From NCBI RefSeq assembly GCF_030052815.1, contig NC_079504.1:44980363-45044362 (forward strand): a stretch of 64,000 nt of DNA, read 5' to 3'. Below the pieces are notes generated by a model, which saw only the letters and a program-made list of their open reading frames with translations, had not been told where the DNA came from and did no database searches. The DNA comes from Hevea brasiliensis (lineage: Eukaryota > Streptophyta > Magnoliopsida > Malpighiales > Euphorbiaceae). A program made the translations under genes and the position numbers. This document shows, piece after piece, positions 24,356 to 37,224 of the stretch (positions within the stretch are counted from its first letter, which is position 1; every line of letters starts with the position of its first letter).

Positions 24356-26018
24356 AGCATGAGGGAGAAGGAGGAGGAGAGGGAGAATGGGTTTGAGAGT
24401 TAAATATTTAATTTGTTTGTATTTTTTAATTTTTGTTTCAAAAGGGACTCATAATTATAATTAAAAATTATTTTTAATTATTAATTAATGCCACATCAGC
24501 TAGTATTGATGATGTCAAGGTAAAAAAAAACCTTTATTTGTTAATGGTGTGTAACCATGAGATATTATTTTATCACAAAGAAAGCTCTTATAAGTTATAT
24601 TTTGCCAAGTGGCAATTTTGAGGATTCTTATTAAAGTACTAATTTTACTCCCACCTCTTTTAGGCAAAAATGCTTTATCATGCAAAATGAAATTTATAGA
24701 ATGATTTTCAATGTGTTTCCTCCACAATTGAAATTTTAATTTTTTGGGTCAAAACTAATTATGGGTTCAATGATTAAAATTTAAATTGTTCACATAAAAA
24801 GGTCATGCCCATAATTCAAGTCAAAGGAAGAGCAAAAGTCAAAGTGCAAAAATTTTCTTAAGGTGGGAAGCAAGTAAATTGGTTCTTAAGATTAAGAGTT
24901 GGTTACGGGAGATGAGGAGAAGTTATACAAATCAAGGAGCATCAAGAGTTTGTTCCTAAGATGAAGGCACAATGGAGGAAGTGGTTGCACCACTTAAGGA
25001 GCAAGATTGTTTCACCATGGAGGGTAAGTAGAAGATAAACATCACATGATTCTTTTGGCAAAGCAAATTATGAGCTACAACCTAAGATGCAGTAGCTGAA
25101 TTCAATGATGTAGAAGTTGAATTTCAAGATGCAACGAATGTAATTTGCTTGATCACCAAGTTTTCCAAGATGTAGTCGTCGGCCTCCAACCAAACCACAT
25201 TTATAAATAGAGGAGCAAGCTTCATTCAACACACATAATTAGCCTAATCAATAACACAGACATACATCTTAGTTCAACAATTCTTTAGTTTCAATAGTCT
25301 TTTAGTCTCAATATCTAATTTTATTCCAGTTTAATACTTAGTTTTCAATTTCAATTCAGTTCATGGTTCATTTTAAATTTCTAACAATGAATGGTCTTTA
25401 TTTTTTGAGCACAATCTTTACTTTTCATGTGCCAACACTCTTCTAAATTTCTAACAATTAACTACTTTCAATTCAGCTTTAAAGTAGATAGAATCTTGAC
25501 GAAATGCATCATAGTGGAGTCAAGAAATCCAAGAGAAAATTAGGTATTTTATTTCTTACTTTACAATCATTTAAATTAGAAGTCAGACTGCGCATTCACA
25601 CTACACAATTGGGATTTTAGCGTCTCTAGCACACTCGCAACCCTACATACACGTAAGAAAAAAGACCGTACATCTTTTTGACATGCTTAGTGGAGTAAAA
25701 TCTATTTAGCTCACAATCACAATGTTAAACAACTAATTTGCTTTTTTTTTTTTTCTCATTGAAAAATTGCACTAAGAAATTGAAGCTAAATTACATGATT
25801 AATTTTTTAAAATTAAATGGCTAATTTTACTACTAGCTTCCTAAATTTTGGTTTTCAAAACGATTATTAAAAATTAATTTTAACCTTATAGACACATCAA
25901 AACTCTTCGTGAGAGTTATTCTATATACTTGGGAAAAAAAAATTAAGGCATACGCTTTCCAGAAAACACCTTTCCTTGTACTTAAGCTATAATACTATGC
26001 TATAATAAACTTCATAAA
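24356..26018. other. Spacer with an LTR-like promoter region
   Basis: No gene. Around 25,200 there is 'atttataaatagaggagc' followed by a 3' part with repeated 'tttagtttcaatagtc'-type runs. This resembles the TATA and R/U5 region of a plant LTR. I could not find matching ends, so it may be an old solo LTR or fragment. Confidence 0.35.
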
Positions 26019-26478
26019 TCTTCTAGTTTCTAGCTACAAAGATGACAGGGTAAATATAAGTGTTTGAATTGTAACATTAACTTAGTTAGTCATTTTAATG
26101 TGTAAAACAATCTAATCAGTTATATAAATTTGAATTAAAATGAATTAAGTTGTAATTTGATAAACACTTTTTCTAAATTTAACATGGCATCAAAGTTCAG
26201 TTTGGGTTGTTGATTTCAGCTACCCATAAAGTTGTATAATTGAGTCCATATTAAGTTATTACTAACTAATTATAAAGTGACAACCATGTGATTGTACTTG
26301 AGGAGGGAGCGTTGAGGATACTTATAAAATACAGAGATAAAATGGTAAATATAAGTGATTGAGTTGCAACAATAACTTTGCTAGTCATTTTGATATGTAA
26401 ATAAATGTAATCACTTACATAAGCTCGTATTAAAATGATTTAAATTATAATTGACTAAGGCTGTTTCCAAATTTAATA
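26019..26478 (+). mobile_element. TRIM-like miniature LTR element (candidate)
   Basis: Two similar ~150-bp blocks flank ~130 bp: one ends 'tctaaatttaaca' at 26,184 and the other is 26,313-26,478, ending 'ccaaatttaata'. The base after the first block starts TGGCATCAAAG, similar to the copia primer-binding site. A purine tract (GAGGAGGGAGCG) directly precedes the second block. That arrangement (LTR, PBS, tiny internal region, PPT, LTR) is the definition of a TRIM. The left edge is approximate and the two LTRs are well diverged, so it would be old. Confidence 0.55.
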
Positions 26479-26494
26479 GTCTCTATTTTAGCAT

Positions 26495-26498
<4 letters not shown>

Positions 26499-26555
<57 letters not shown>
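26499..26555. repeat. (GA)n microsatellite
   Basis: About 28 GA units. Confidence 0.98.
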
Positions 26556-26559
<4 letters not shown>

Positions 26560-28315
26560 ATGTTCTCTTCTTTACAAGATTTGAAAATTGTTAAAAATAT
26601 ACTATTTTATAATAAAAGCAATATTATTAATGATAAGAAAAAGAAATTAATAAATAAGAGAAAAGAGGAACGATAAATAAGAAAATGAGAAAAGATGAGA
26701 AAAAATAGTGATAAGAAAAAAATATAGAATAAAGAATGAAATTAGAGGAAAAAATAATAGAAGAATAAAATGAAGATGAGAAAAAGAAAAAGAAAAAAAA
26801 AATTGAACTGAAATGGGAGGATGAGAGTGAAATAGGACAAAAAATGAAATGGGATAAAGAATAGGGAGAATGAGAGTGAAATGAAGAAGGCATAGTTGTT
26901 TTTTATAGTGCAGTTTACAAACGAATATACAAATGGAGGAAGGAAAATTTTTTTTATAATATATACCCTTATTAGTCATTTCACATATCAACAACAACAA
27001 CTAAATATGATTTTACTAAACTCTTAATATAAATCAGCTATCAACTAACAGTAACAGCTCTCAGCTAACAATTATCAGCTGTGTTCAACAGTTAAACCAA
27101 ATAGGGCCTTAGTTGCTTATCAGTTATTAGCTCAATTTTCTAAAAGTTATCAAACACATTAGTTCACCTGTTTGGGTGTCAATTAACAATCAGCTATACT
27201 CAAAAGGTAAACCAAACACTCCCTAAAGAGGTAAAGTGATAACTGATAGAGTAACTATCAACTGTATTTTCTATCAGCTCTATAATAGTAGCCGTTCATG
27301 AACTATTGTGTAATTTTTTATTATTTGATAAGAATACCCTTAATTCTAATCCTAATTAAACAAATTCATACATCTATAATACTGGCATTGATTTGTTTCT
27401 TTTTTATTTTATTTTATTTTATAATATCATCATTTATAAGTTAGGTTTTAAATTTTTTTATTTTTATTAGTGATATAAAACACAAAATATTTATTTATTA
27501 TGAAAATACAAATTTTTTGCGTGTAAAATTTAATACTATAAGATTTTTTTCTAATATAATTAATGTTTTTGTTTCAAGAAAAAATATAATTACTATATTA
27601 TTTTACAATTACATTTTTAAAAACTATTTAATTTTTATTTATTAATAAAATAAATTATATAAACATAATAAAATAATAATATTATATTTATTTTAATAAC
27701 AAAATAAATTATGCAATATAATAAATTGTATATTGAATTAATAAATTTAATATATATATATATATATATATATTCTTATCCATCATTACACATAATTTTA
27801 TTAAACATTTTATATAAATCAGTTATTAACTATCAGTTATCAACTAATGATAATCGCTATTAACCGTAAATTTTCAGTTACATCAAATGTTAAACAAAAC
27901 ATGTCCTGGAAATCTAATTTAGAAATACATGATGGGGTCTCTGGTTTTTTATTTGCAAAAGAGAAATACATGAGTTCAAGAGAGAGAAAATGAAGGAGAG
28001 AAGAGAGATAGAAAGAAAGGATTAACTTTAAAAATAAAGATGATAATAAAAAGAGATAAAAAAAAAGATTAATTTTAAAAATAAAGATGATAATAGAAAG
28101 AGTACATGGGCAATAATCATTCATGTGAATTTAAATTTAATTAATATTATCTCATACATTTAATTTATTATTATTTAAAAATATTTAAATTTATATACTT
28201 TAATTAATAATTTATATAAAAATATTTTTACTAATAATTTATATTAAAAATTTAAGCATTGCTTTTTTGTTTTTTTGAAATAACCAAAAAAAAATTTTGC
28301 TAAAAAAATATTTAT
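26556..28315. other. AT-rich spacer with MITE-like debris
   Basis: No gene. Low-complexity purine-rich DNA at 26,630-26,900 creates false ORFs on the minus strand. Around 27,030-27,230 and 27,810-27,900, related blocks with 'tatcaactaa', 'caattatcagctg' and 'aaccaaatagggcc' look like ends of Tourist-type or hAT-type MITEs; pairing of ends is unclear. A (TA)n run lies at about 27,750-27,773. Confidence 0.4.
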
Positions 28316-28599
28316 TAAGGAAAATCCAATTCCGCACAGCGAAATTTCCTTTCCTTTGCCACTAAGTTTTTATTTTGGGTATCCTTTTGATCGTTCCGGT
28401 CCCTCCCCTTCCTCTCACGTTGAGGGCGTGGGATTCCAAACCTTGTCCTGACGCTGACGAGTTCTGTCTTCTGTGTACTCAGTCGGAGAAATGGATTGGA
28501 ATTTGAGGTTCCGGACCAAACCAAAGTCACCCCTTTTCATTTTCAATAATAATAACAACAACAGTCTGTAACCCAACTGCCCAAACTACCTCATTAATA

Positions 28600-28701
28600 T
28601 CATATTGTTTGTTGGGACTCCATTTCCCTTCTTCTCCTCCTTTTCTGGTGCTTGATGTGTTTCTGAACAACCCAAGTGCTGCTTCATTAGCTCTGCAAAC
28701 T
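28600..28701 (+). other. Probable non-coding first exon of the TLC-domain gene
   Basis: The sequence ends 'ctctgcaaact' followed by a good donor, GTGAGT, at 28,702. The next exon opens at 29,364 after TGTGTAG and contains the start codon 22 bases in. A leader exon with an intron before the ATG is common in plant genes. The 5' edge is a guess; the upstream 28,316-28,600 stretch, less AT-rich than its surroundings, is the likely promoter. Confidence 0.4.
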
Positions 28702-29385
28702 GTGAGTATCCTTTTACCTTACGTATTCCTTACTTGGGTTTTTCTTCTTTTATGATTTCATTTCTGGTTGATTCTTCTTATTGATTTTTTTATGCAAATT
28801 CCTCTTCTCGATTTGTTCTTACACTTTTGTTACCTATTAGCTATAATGGAGTTCTTTTGGTTGTCTCTACTTATCTACATTCTAGGAATTTACCTGGCAT
28901 CCTGTTTTTTAAGACTGCTTCTGCTTATAATTTTGCTTAAATTGTTATTCAATGGAGGGGGAAGGTGAAGCGTGAGGTTGAACTCCTGATTATATACATT
29001 AATGGCCAGCTACATGATTACTATCCTTCTGGTCCAATTTCTCATTCCCATTTGTTGATTCTCAATCCCTCATAACCCATCCAATAATTTGTGGTCACAG
29101 TTATCATTTTTCCGCAGCAGTTTTAGTATGCTATCTTAATATGTGGGTCTAGATGACCCACATAATTGCTTGAACAAGTAATTGATTCTACTTTGGGATT
29201 TTTTTAATAGTTTATCCTGTTTGTTTTCAATAAATTATATGGCATATCTTGTACGAAGGGTCTAACGACTTAATAGCCCCATGTACCAGTTGATTGTCAT
29301 CATTATGCGTAGCCAAGGACTATGCTTTCTGTTAACACTGACTGAATGGTGTATTTTGTGTAGTTTGGTGTTCCAGCAAACCAAT

Positions 29386-32300
29386 ATGGTCGATTTGCCT
29401 TTCCCTCCTGGTCTTGTATCCATCATGGACACTGTCAGCCCAACCTGGCTGACAACCATCTTTTTTGGTATCATTATGTGCATAATTGTAAGTATGCCGG
29501 TTATATTATGTAAATTTCTGTGTGTAACTGGTAAACTTTTTTAATCAAGTCATAATAAGTACTTTGTGGCCTTGTAGCCTAAACTATGACAGGTTAGGGT
29601 GTTATATCATGACATATTTCATGAGAAACATGTCTATGCTTTTTACTTGATACTGGAATAGAGTTCATCATATCTTGTCGTGGGACAGTCTTTGTAATTC
29701 CAAGATTCAATGTTGTCTTGTAAGAGCTGTTGGGCTATATGATGGGTGGTTGTGAATTTAGATTTTAACTACAGATTAAAGCACTAATTGGGAGAAGTTC
29801 AAAAGGATAAAAATTTTATATATGCCCCTTTGTTATGAACATTAATACCTCTTAGGGTCTATTTGTTATTGCTCTTAAAACTGCTATGAAAAAAAACACT
29901 TTTTTAAATGTATTAGTTAGAAGGTATTAAAAATTAATTTAAAATTAAATTTAATATATTATAGTCATAATAACTTAAAAAAAAAACAAAAAACTTTTTC
30001 CAAATTACTTTTTTAAATAACATTCCAAATTGTTTTTTTTTTAATTTTTAATTTTTTTTATTTTTTATCTTCTTCTTTGAAATGCTTTTTTAACCCGTGA
30101 CCTCAACGCCAAATGGGGCCTTAATGGTACAAGAACACAATAGTAACTTGGATTACTAATCTGAGCACTTCCTCTCCATTTTGGCTATTTCAAAAGTTTA
30201 CTCATCAGCTAATGAATTTCTGGCTAAATCTAAGAGATGTAACTCCCTACATTTTTATGGTATTGTCAAAAAGTGAAATTGTTCTGTTTGAATCCCTTAA
30301 AAAATAATACAATGGAATGGTTTTTTTTTTTTTTTTTTTGGTTTATGGTTTAGTCTAATATCTAGTATGCTAAGTGCCTCAACCTTGTGGCATTCTCTCC
30401 CATTCTTTGTTTAACATTATTGGTTTGAAATGGAGAGGTTTTAGTGGCAGGAAAATGAGTTTTTTGGATTTTTCTTTTTAGTTATTTCATGGAGTCTTTG
30501 GATAGAAAGAAATGAATGTATCTAAAAAATTGGAGTTTGTCCTTTAGTTTGTTATGGGACAAGCTAACAAGGTGGGGTTTTTGGCTTCTATGAGGGCACG
30601 TACTTCTGCAATTTTTTTTTGGAGGGGGAGGGGGGGGGGGGGGGGGGGTGCATTTCTTCGAATATCATTTAACTTGGTTGGAGGGTATTAATCTTAGCTT
30701 GTGTTTTATGTTCTTGCTTGTAGTTTTTTAGAAGGTTCCCTTGTTTTCATAGTGTATTTTACTTCACTATTTCCTTAATAGAATTTCTTTCCTTATTAAA
30801 AAAAGGCCTAATGAAAAATAAACTTATATTTTACTTTTTTTCAATTTTATTCAAAACTTTTAATTTTGGCAATTTTATCCAAATCGCCAAAAGTTGTTGA
30901 AATTCTATCTAATTTTTACCTACCGAATCTTCAACTCTATTTATTGACTTGTCTATGGCTACCAATGAAGATCCAATCTTACCATTACCATAAACTCCTC
31001 TTGAATTTCATTTTTGTACCCATGGGCCATCAATTGGTGGCGAGATTTGGTAGCAGTGAGAAGAGAGAGTGGACAAACAAATCACCTCGATTTGGCCAAA
31101 TGGGTAAGTATTTTAATGCATTATGACAAACAAACCGCCCTGATTTGGCCAAATGGCTAAGTTTTTAATGCATTATGGATATCAAAATGAAGTTTGGGTA
31201 GTATTGGTAATAGTTGTGGGATTGGATCATCGTGAGTGGTTGTGGATTCAGTCATAAAATGGAGTTGAAGAATCAATTGGAAAAAATGAGATAGAATTGC
31301 AATAACTTTGGCAATTTGGATAAAATTGCCAAAATTAAATGTTTAGGATAAAATTGAAAAAAATGAAAAAGTTTGCATTTTTTTTAATCATGAAGCCTTA
31401 AAAAACCACAAGTTTCACATCTATAATATCTTTTAATTGTGTTCTGTTTGATGCTTGAAGGTTTATAAATTAACAGGTTTTCTTAGCCCCTTGTGCTTCA
31501 AAGGATATGACAAACTCAGCAAAGCAGAACAAATTGAATGGAACAACCGGTAGAATTTTTTTTTCTTGTCAATTCCTCTCAATGTTTATGAAGATTTTTT
31601 TTGTAAAATTCTTGCTGTATGCAAGTATAAAAATTGAATGCTTTAATTGTGCAGGGGTTTCTCTACATTTCATGCTCTTATTGTTGCTTCAGCTTCTTTC
31701 TACCTCCTGCTGTTATCAGGTCTTTTTGATGAGGATTCTCAAGATGAGTTAATCATTAATAGAAACTCAATTGTATCAAACTCTGTATTGGGGGTAAGCT
31801 GCTGTAGAAAAAGGCAATACTATATTCCTTTGTCATAATTTCAAGATTTTTGGCTAATTAATTTGACATGTTTGCAGTTTTCTGAATTAAGTTTTTTTTT
31901 TTTTTTTTTTTTTTTTTTTGGGAAAATAAGATCTGACGTCATGTGTTCACTGTATAATTTCTGTTCTGTTGATGGTATGCTTAACGTGTGATTTTCACCG
32001 TAATGACGTGGATCAATTTTCATGCTGAAGACATTGCTCACTCTATTGCATGCCTGGATTTGTGTTTGTGCACATATTTATGCATGTAAAGTTAGTGGCA
32101 AATCTAGAAAATTGTCCTTAGGGATCCTGGTATATGTGCACAGATGCACTTCTACATAAAAAGATAATACACCCTATATGTAAATGCCAACAAGAATAAA
32201 CAAATGAACATCTACCGCATTATTTTTTTATTAAAAAGACGTTCTTTATGCAATTCTTGATGTGAATACGTGATTTTTTACCTGCAGTGTCTTTTAAGTT

Positions 32301-35141
32301 AGTTATAACTCAATCCATCTAAACCAAGCATAGCTTGGAGCTGGGGAAAAGCTTAATTGAATGTATCAATCTTCTATACTTCTCATTAGGGTTTTATAGG
32401 GACAGTGTGGGTAAGTGCCTCAGTTCTTTGATTCCTCAATTTGATAGTAAAGTCTACTATTGGCTGGTTCAAATGTTTTACTGTCAGTTAAAAAAGTTAG
32501 TTATACTGCTGTTTTTGAAGAACAGTTCTTCTGATTGTGAAACACATCATGTACAATTTATCCAATATAGATTGGTTAAAGAGGACAACTCTTCTTGCTA
32601 TATCATGCATGATTGCAAAGATCAGTGAAATTTTTATAGGAATGAAAAATATAAAAAATTATTAGTTAACATGGTGTTCAATTGGAACTTGTGGAAATTT
32701 TAGTTTCATCAAGAACAGGTTTATTAATTTGGATACAAAAATAATCTGTACATATTTCTATATACTTGTTTTCTCGCGTACCTAACTAGAGTAATTAGGT
32801 CACTTTCTATCGGGTGCCATTTAGTGACATTTGCTTCAATATTTTTTTTTTATCTTTGTACAGATCTCAGTTGGCTATTTTCTGGCAGACTTGGCAATGA
32901 TTCTTTGGAATTTCCCAGCTTTGGGTGGGCTGGAGTATGTAAGTAAAAAATTTACATGCTTGATCTTTGGCAAATATTATATTCGCTGTTGTTCGGAGAC
33001 TTAAAACTATCTACTCTTTTCCCAGTGAAAAAGAAAAGAGTTGAGAAATATGTGCAACATTGGTTTGAAATCTGAATTTCCCATGAAGTCAAGTTGACTT
33101 AAGTAGTCTGATTTTGTTTCCAGAGATTCAAATGGGCTAGTTTATTAACAATGTTCATGTCCTTCATTTCTTTAAGGTCCTGCACCATGGACTATCGATG
33201 TATTCAATGTTTCTCTCCCTCATAAGTGGTCAAGGACAGATTTACATACTAATGGTTCTCTTCTCTGAGGCCACAACTCCTTTTGTAAATTTAAGATGGT
33301 AAAGTTGCCATTCACAAGTTTTTGAATTCCATTTTATTTTTTTTTTATCCATATTAATTTATTATGCTAAATGCAAATTTAGGTACTTGGATGTTGCTGG
33401 TAAGAAGAGCTCTAAAATGTACATCTGCAATGGAGTTTTATTGTTCCTAGGGTGGTTGGTACTGTCTAACATACCCAAATTCTTAGTCATTTACTCATTT
33501 TGAGTTCGCTTGCAATAGTTGCACATAAAATGATTGATCGGCATTAGCAATTCTCTGCTTGATTATAAACAGCAGAGTTTGTTTAACATGCCATTTAAGC
33601 CACTGCATTCAAGGCTATTAATATTGGCGATGATGACCTTTCTTTTCCAAGAAATTTTGTTTGCATGACAATATGGGGATTGTAATTTCCAAATTTGCAT
33701 TGAATGCATGACTGCAAAAAGCTATGAACGTTTGCCTCCTTCAAGTTCAAAGACAGTCAGAAAGATGTACAATGTTTTTGTACGTGAGACTGCCCAACTT
33801 TTCCTCATGGAGTGTGCTGTGAGAGATTAAGAGGAGACCTTCTGAGAAAGAACAGTTGCCTGATTCCTTCCTTAGGTATCTTAGAAAATCTAGTGTTCTC
33901 TGTTATTAGTGAGAGATGGTTCAATAGTCTTATTACTGTGATTTATTTTTGTTGAGATAGCCCAGCTGAGCCAGTCGACATCGTTTTTGTATAGAAGCTG
34001 GCTCTATTTTGCTAATTAACCTTCATCTCCCCCCTTAATGTGGGGGGAAGATGGTAAAAGGTATAGTAAAAGAAGATGAAAAGCATGTTACTTCTTCCCC
34101 CCTTTCTCAATAAATATGTTTTCTTATAAAGAAAATAAAAAAAAAAAGAAAAAGATCCATCTTCTTCTGCATGACTTCTTTAGGTACAAAATACTTTGTT
34201 GGAATTCAACGCATACATTGGTGACATGATAAGGAACTAACCAAGATTAGGTTTCTAATCTTTTCCTTACTGCTGGAAGCTTACTGTAATTTTGTTATGC
34301 TTTATCTTTTGTTTCATCACACTTGTTTATTGCTGCTGAATGATGTTGACAAGGACTGTTGATGTTGTTAGGTAGCAAGGATTCTTCTGTTCATCTGCTT
34401 ATTCACTCACATGTTCATCCACTTTGATCAGGCAAGTGGTACATTTGGTTTGACCCTAAAGAGTCAAGCTGAAACAGTGAAAGCTTATATCTTAAAATTT
34501 TTTTTCCCCTATGGGCTTGAACAAGGTTTAAGACCGATATTCAGTTTAAAAAAAAAATGTTAAGACCAATGTGGAAATCATAATAAAAAACCTTATTGGT
34601 TTGCTTTCAATCTATACATTTATATCAGGGACTATGAGACACTACTTAACAAATCAGAACTCTGTGTGATATGCCCACAAAGATATAGTGTACAATTATT
34701 TTGCTTAACCTGCTAAAGTAAATTTGTGGAATCATTATACTTCGCTTCATTTTTTGTTCCTTTTACAAATGAGAAAGCATGATACTAGGAAGCCTTTTCA
34801 GGATATTCAGTGCATATATATCATGAGAGATGACTGAATTTTATGCTTGCCATCAACTTACAGCAACCTTCTTCCTTTATCCGGGCTTGAGACCGGCTAG
34901 TTTTGCTAAGCTCACAGAGTTGGGATAAAAAGCAAATGCAATGAAAACATTGGATTTTATCTCATTTTCCCCTGATTTGGTTTCTTTTTCCTTGTTTTAG
35001 GTGAAGAAAATATTTCCTTTGGGTTTCTATAGCATACTCTCAGCGGCACCTATAATGGCAGTGATGAATGTGGTTTGGTTTTGGAAGATAGCAAAAGGTT
35101 TGATTAAAACTCTTTCTAGAACAAAAAGACACAGTCAGTGA
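29386..35141 (+). CDS. TLC-domain membrane protein (TLCD4/TMEM56-like), 8 coding exons
   Basis: Coding exons are 29,386-29,487; 31,461-31,549; 31,655-31,793; 32,864-32,938; 33,177-33,298; 33,383-33,458; 34,372-34,431; 35,001-35,141. Every phase joins cleanly to give 267 residues and a TGA stop. The product is a multi-pass membrane protein of the TRAM-LAG1-CLN8 family, thought to sense, move or synthesise lipids. Visible features are a first membrane helix at about residues 20-38, the 'KGYDKLSKAEQIEWNNR' segment, several further hydrophobic helices, and the conserved TLC-type histidine pair in VLHHGLSMY. The length fits small plant TLC proteins. The start at 29,386 gives a short pre-helix tail; an in-frame ATG lies 13 codons later. 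One intron (34,432-35,000) has a GC donor (CAG|GCAAGT). No breaks are seen, so it is probably functional. The exact lipid role is unknown. Confidence 0.93.
29855..30120. mobile_element. Tourist/Harbinger-like MITE in intron of the TLC gene
   Basis: Ends GGGTCTATTTGTTATTG and, inverted, GGCCCCATTTGGCGTTG match at most positions. They are flanked by the 3-bp TSD TTA at 29,852-29,854 and 30,121-30,123. The length is 266 bp with no coding capacity. TSD type and end sequence suggest PIF/Harbinger. Confidence 0.7.
30365..30802 (+). mobile_element. LINE 3' fragment in intron of the TLC gene
   Basis: With a frameshift, the region near 30,480-30,590 reads as 'SWSLWIERNECI' followed by 'SLLWDKLTRWGFW'. 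This resembles the extreme C-terminus of plant L1-type ORF2 (after the RVT zinc-binding region). It is followed by ~200 bp of 3' UTR and an A-rich end (TTATTAAAAAAA). It is heavily decayed, 5'-truncated, and contains a long G run. Confidence 0.5.
30623..30649. repeat. G-homopolymer tract
   Basis: A nearly pure G stretch of over 20 bases follows a T run. This is rare in AT-rich plant DNA and a plausible quadruplex former on the transcribed RNA of the TLC gene. Its exact length may be unreliable. Confidence 0.9.
30803..31399. mobile_element. Foldback element with ~115-bp terminal inverted repeats
   Basis: The left arm (about 30,803-30,925) and right arm (about 31,255-31,399) are reverse complements with good identity. 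Both contain 'ttttggcaattttatccaaat', shortened here to its core TTGGCAATTTTATCC. Both outer ends read AAGGC in inverted sense. Long arms suggest a Mutator-like or foldback MITE. A clear TSD could not be fixed because both flanks are A-rich. Confidence 0.7.
31892..31919. repeat. Poly(T) tract in an intron of the TLC gene
   Basis: About 28 T in a row, possibly the tail of an antisense retroposed fragment, though no body is recognisable. Confidence 0.9.
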
Positions 35142-36380
35142 TTTTGTTCCAATGGTGGCTTTGCACTTCATATTCTGTATTAAAAGATAGGAATTAATTT
35201 TGGAACAGCAATTATTGTGAATGGTTAATGCTGTGCTTTAGACATAGTAATTATTGTTCTAGCAAATGTACATTTCATTTGATTCTTAATCTTTTTTTCT
35301 TTTAATTAATTTTAAAAGAAGATAGCTCATTTGATCTTAAGAGTATGCTTGGATCAAATGAACATAGAATTTATTTAGTTTGTGAATGAATTTCACATTT
35401 GACATCTTATAGAATTCATTTTAAAATTTTAGCTTTCCTAATTAAAAACCTTGTTAGTTTAGAATTGGAGGAAAGCTTAGTTTTGCCCTAGAATTCTTTG
35501 TTCATGCTCAAATAAGTCCATTTTTAATTTTTTTAATAACTTTCTATTTAAGTTTAAATAGACTTAATTTTAAGAAAAAAAAATTAAAATAATATATATT
35601 TTTAATTTTTAATAGTAAAAAATATTAATATATTTTGTGAAAAAATTATTATTATTATAAAATATTAAAATTAATTAGAAAAATTATTATTTTAATCTTT
35701 TGTCAAAAATTGAGTCTATTTAAATTTAAACCAAAAAAGTTATAGGTTGGTTAATTGAAATAAAAAATTAAAAATGGATTTATTCAGACAAAGTAAAAAT
35801 TTAGGGGTAAAATTGAACTTTCCTTTTAGATGGCTTTGCATTTGAAATGATTAAGAATTTGAATTCGTGTTTAATGGAAAAATTATAAAACTTCAACATA
35901 TTTAAATGCCTTAAATTGAAGCCTCGTAAATTCTATCAATATTGGTAAATTTATTATTTTGTTGAGCTTGTTTTGTGATAAATATCAATAGTCTATTGTC
36001 TTGCCAGCTTATTTCTATCAGTGTTATTAAATTCGGTCGGCTCGTGAGTCTATTTCTATCAGTGTTATTAAAATTGGTCCTACTTTATCAATTAATATAC
36101 AAACAATAAATAATCCAATGGTCCTACTTTCACCTTGTATCTAGAATTTTTTCTTTTTCTTTTTTTTTTTTAAAAAAGAAATTCTAAATGGTAGTTGGGT
36201 TTTCTGAAGTTTCATCATGGAGTTGAACTTGATATCTACGAGGTCCTTCGTTGCTTCCTTTGTACACTTTTGTGGGCCCAGGAGCCAGGATTGTTGAGGT
36301 TACAATGCAAAGTAATGGCCCGACATCTCCAACTCTTAGCTTGAGCTTTTGCCTTTGCTAATAAATTAATGTTTGTTGTG
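35142..36380. other. 3' flank of the TLC gene, no further gene
   Basis: The first few hundred bases should contain the 3' UTR and polyadenylation site. Beyond that it is AT-rich with no supported ORF or repeat boundary. Confidence 0.5.
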
Positions 36381-36909
36381 ATATTTGGTATAATATACCC
36401 TAAAATTTGAGATAATTTTTTATAAAAATTTTATATTATAGATTCGAATTCTCATAATTGGACATAGGATGTTTAACGATGTTCAAATAAGATAAGGATA
36501 TTCGGATAAAATAAGTGTGTCCGAATAGAACGCAGAATGTTCGAGTAAGATGTATAGTTTTCGATTAGGATACAGGATGATCAGATAAGTCATGATGTTC
36601 AAGTAAAATAAATTATCTTAGAAGATAGGCACATGTTATTAGGATATGCTATATATATGTCGAAAATATAACTATATGATAGATAGCATATTCGTGATAT
36701 ATAAAAAAATTAATTGGGTATGAATTGGTAAAATCCCGATTGTGATGAAGAGGTGCCATCTCCAACTCTATAAATATGGCTCTCTCTTCAGTATTTATTC
36801 TTTTTTTTGGCATTTACTTATTTGAGTATTGAAGTGACTCTATTTAGAATACCGACCTCACATCTTTCATTGTTGCAAGAATTACTGAAATCGTTCATTA
36901 ACCCAAGAA
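36381..36909 (+). other. LTR-like fragment with degenerate ~25-bp repeats
   Basis: Degenerate units resembling 'ggatgttcgaataagat' occupy about 36,465-36,610. They are followed by a TATA-like 'ctctataaatatggctc' near 36,765 and a leader-like stretch ending 'cgacctcacatctttcattg'. This succession is typical of the U3-R-U5 of an LTR. Ends are not resolved. The hAT element that follows inserted into its right part. Confidence 0.35.
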
Positions 36910-37224
36910 CCTTAGGCCATAGTTATCAAAGACTCAAGGCGCACCAAGGCGCCAAGGTGTCTTGGAGCCTAGGCGCAAGGCGCAAGAGCGCGCCTGAGCT
37001 AGCCAAGGAGCAAAAAAAAAAATATATGTATTAAAAATTAAAAAAATTATAATTATGCTATCACACCTCAAGTAACATAAAACTACATAATAATAACTAA
37101 TAAATATGATGCAAGTAATAATAAGTTTATAATCCAAAAGAGGTAACAATAAACTACTAAAAGTTAAAAATACTAATAAACTACTAAAAATTAAAGTTTA
37201 ATAAACTAGTAAACTACTAAATGT

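Noticed and set aside
26627..27000. Ser/Phe-rich minus-strand ORFs
   Set aside because: Translation of a low-complexity purine stretch; no start context, splice sites or conservation signal.
28315..28530. 71-codon minus-strand ORF next to the TLC gene
   Set aside because: It lies in the probable promoter of the TLC gene, with no domain and no minus-strand splice context.
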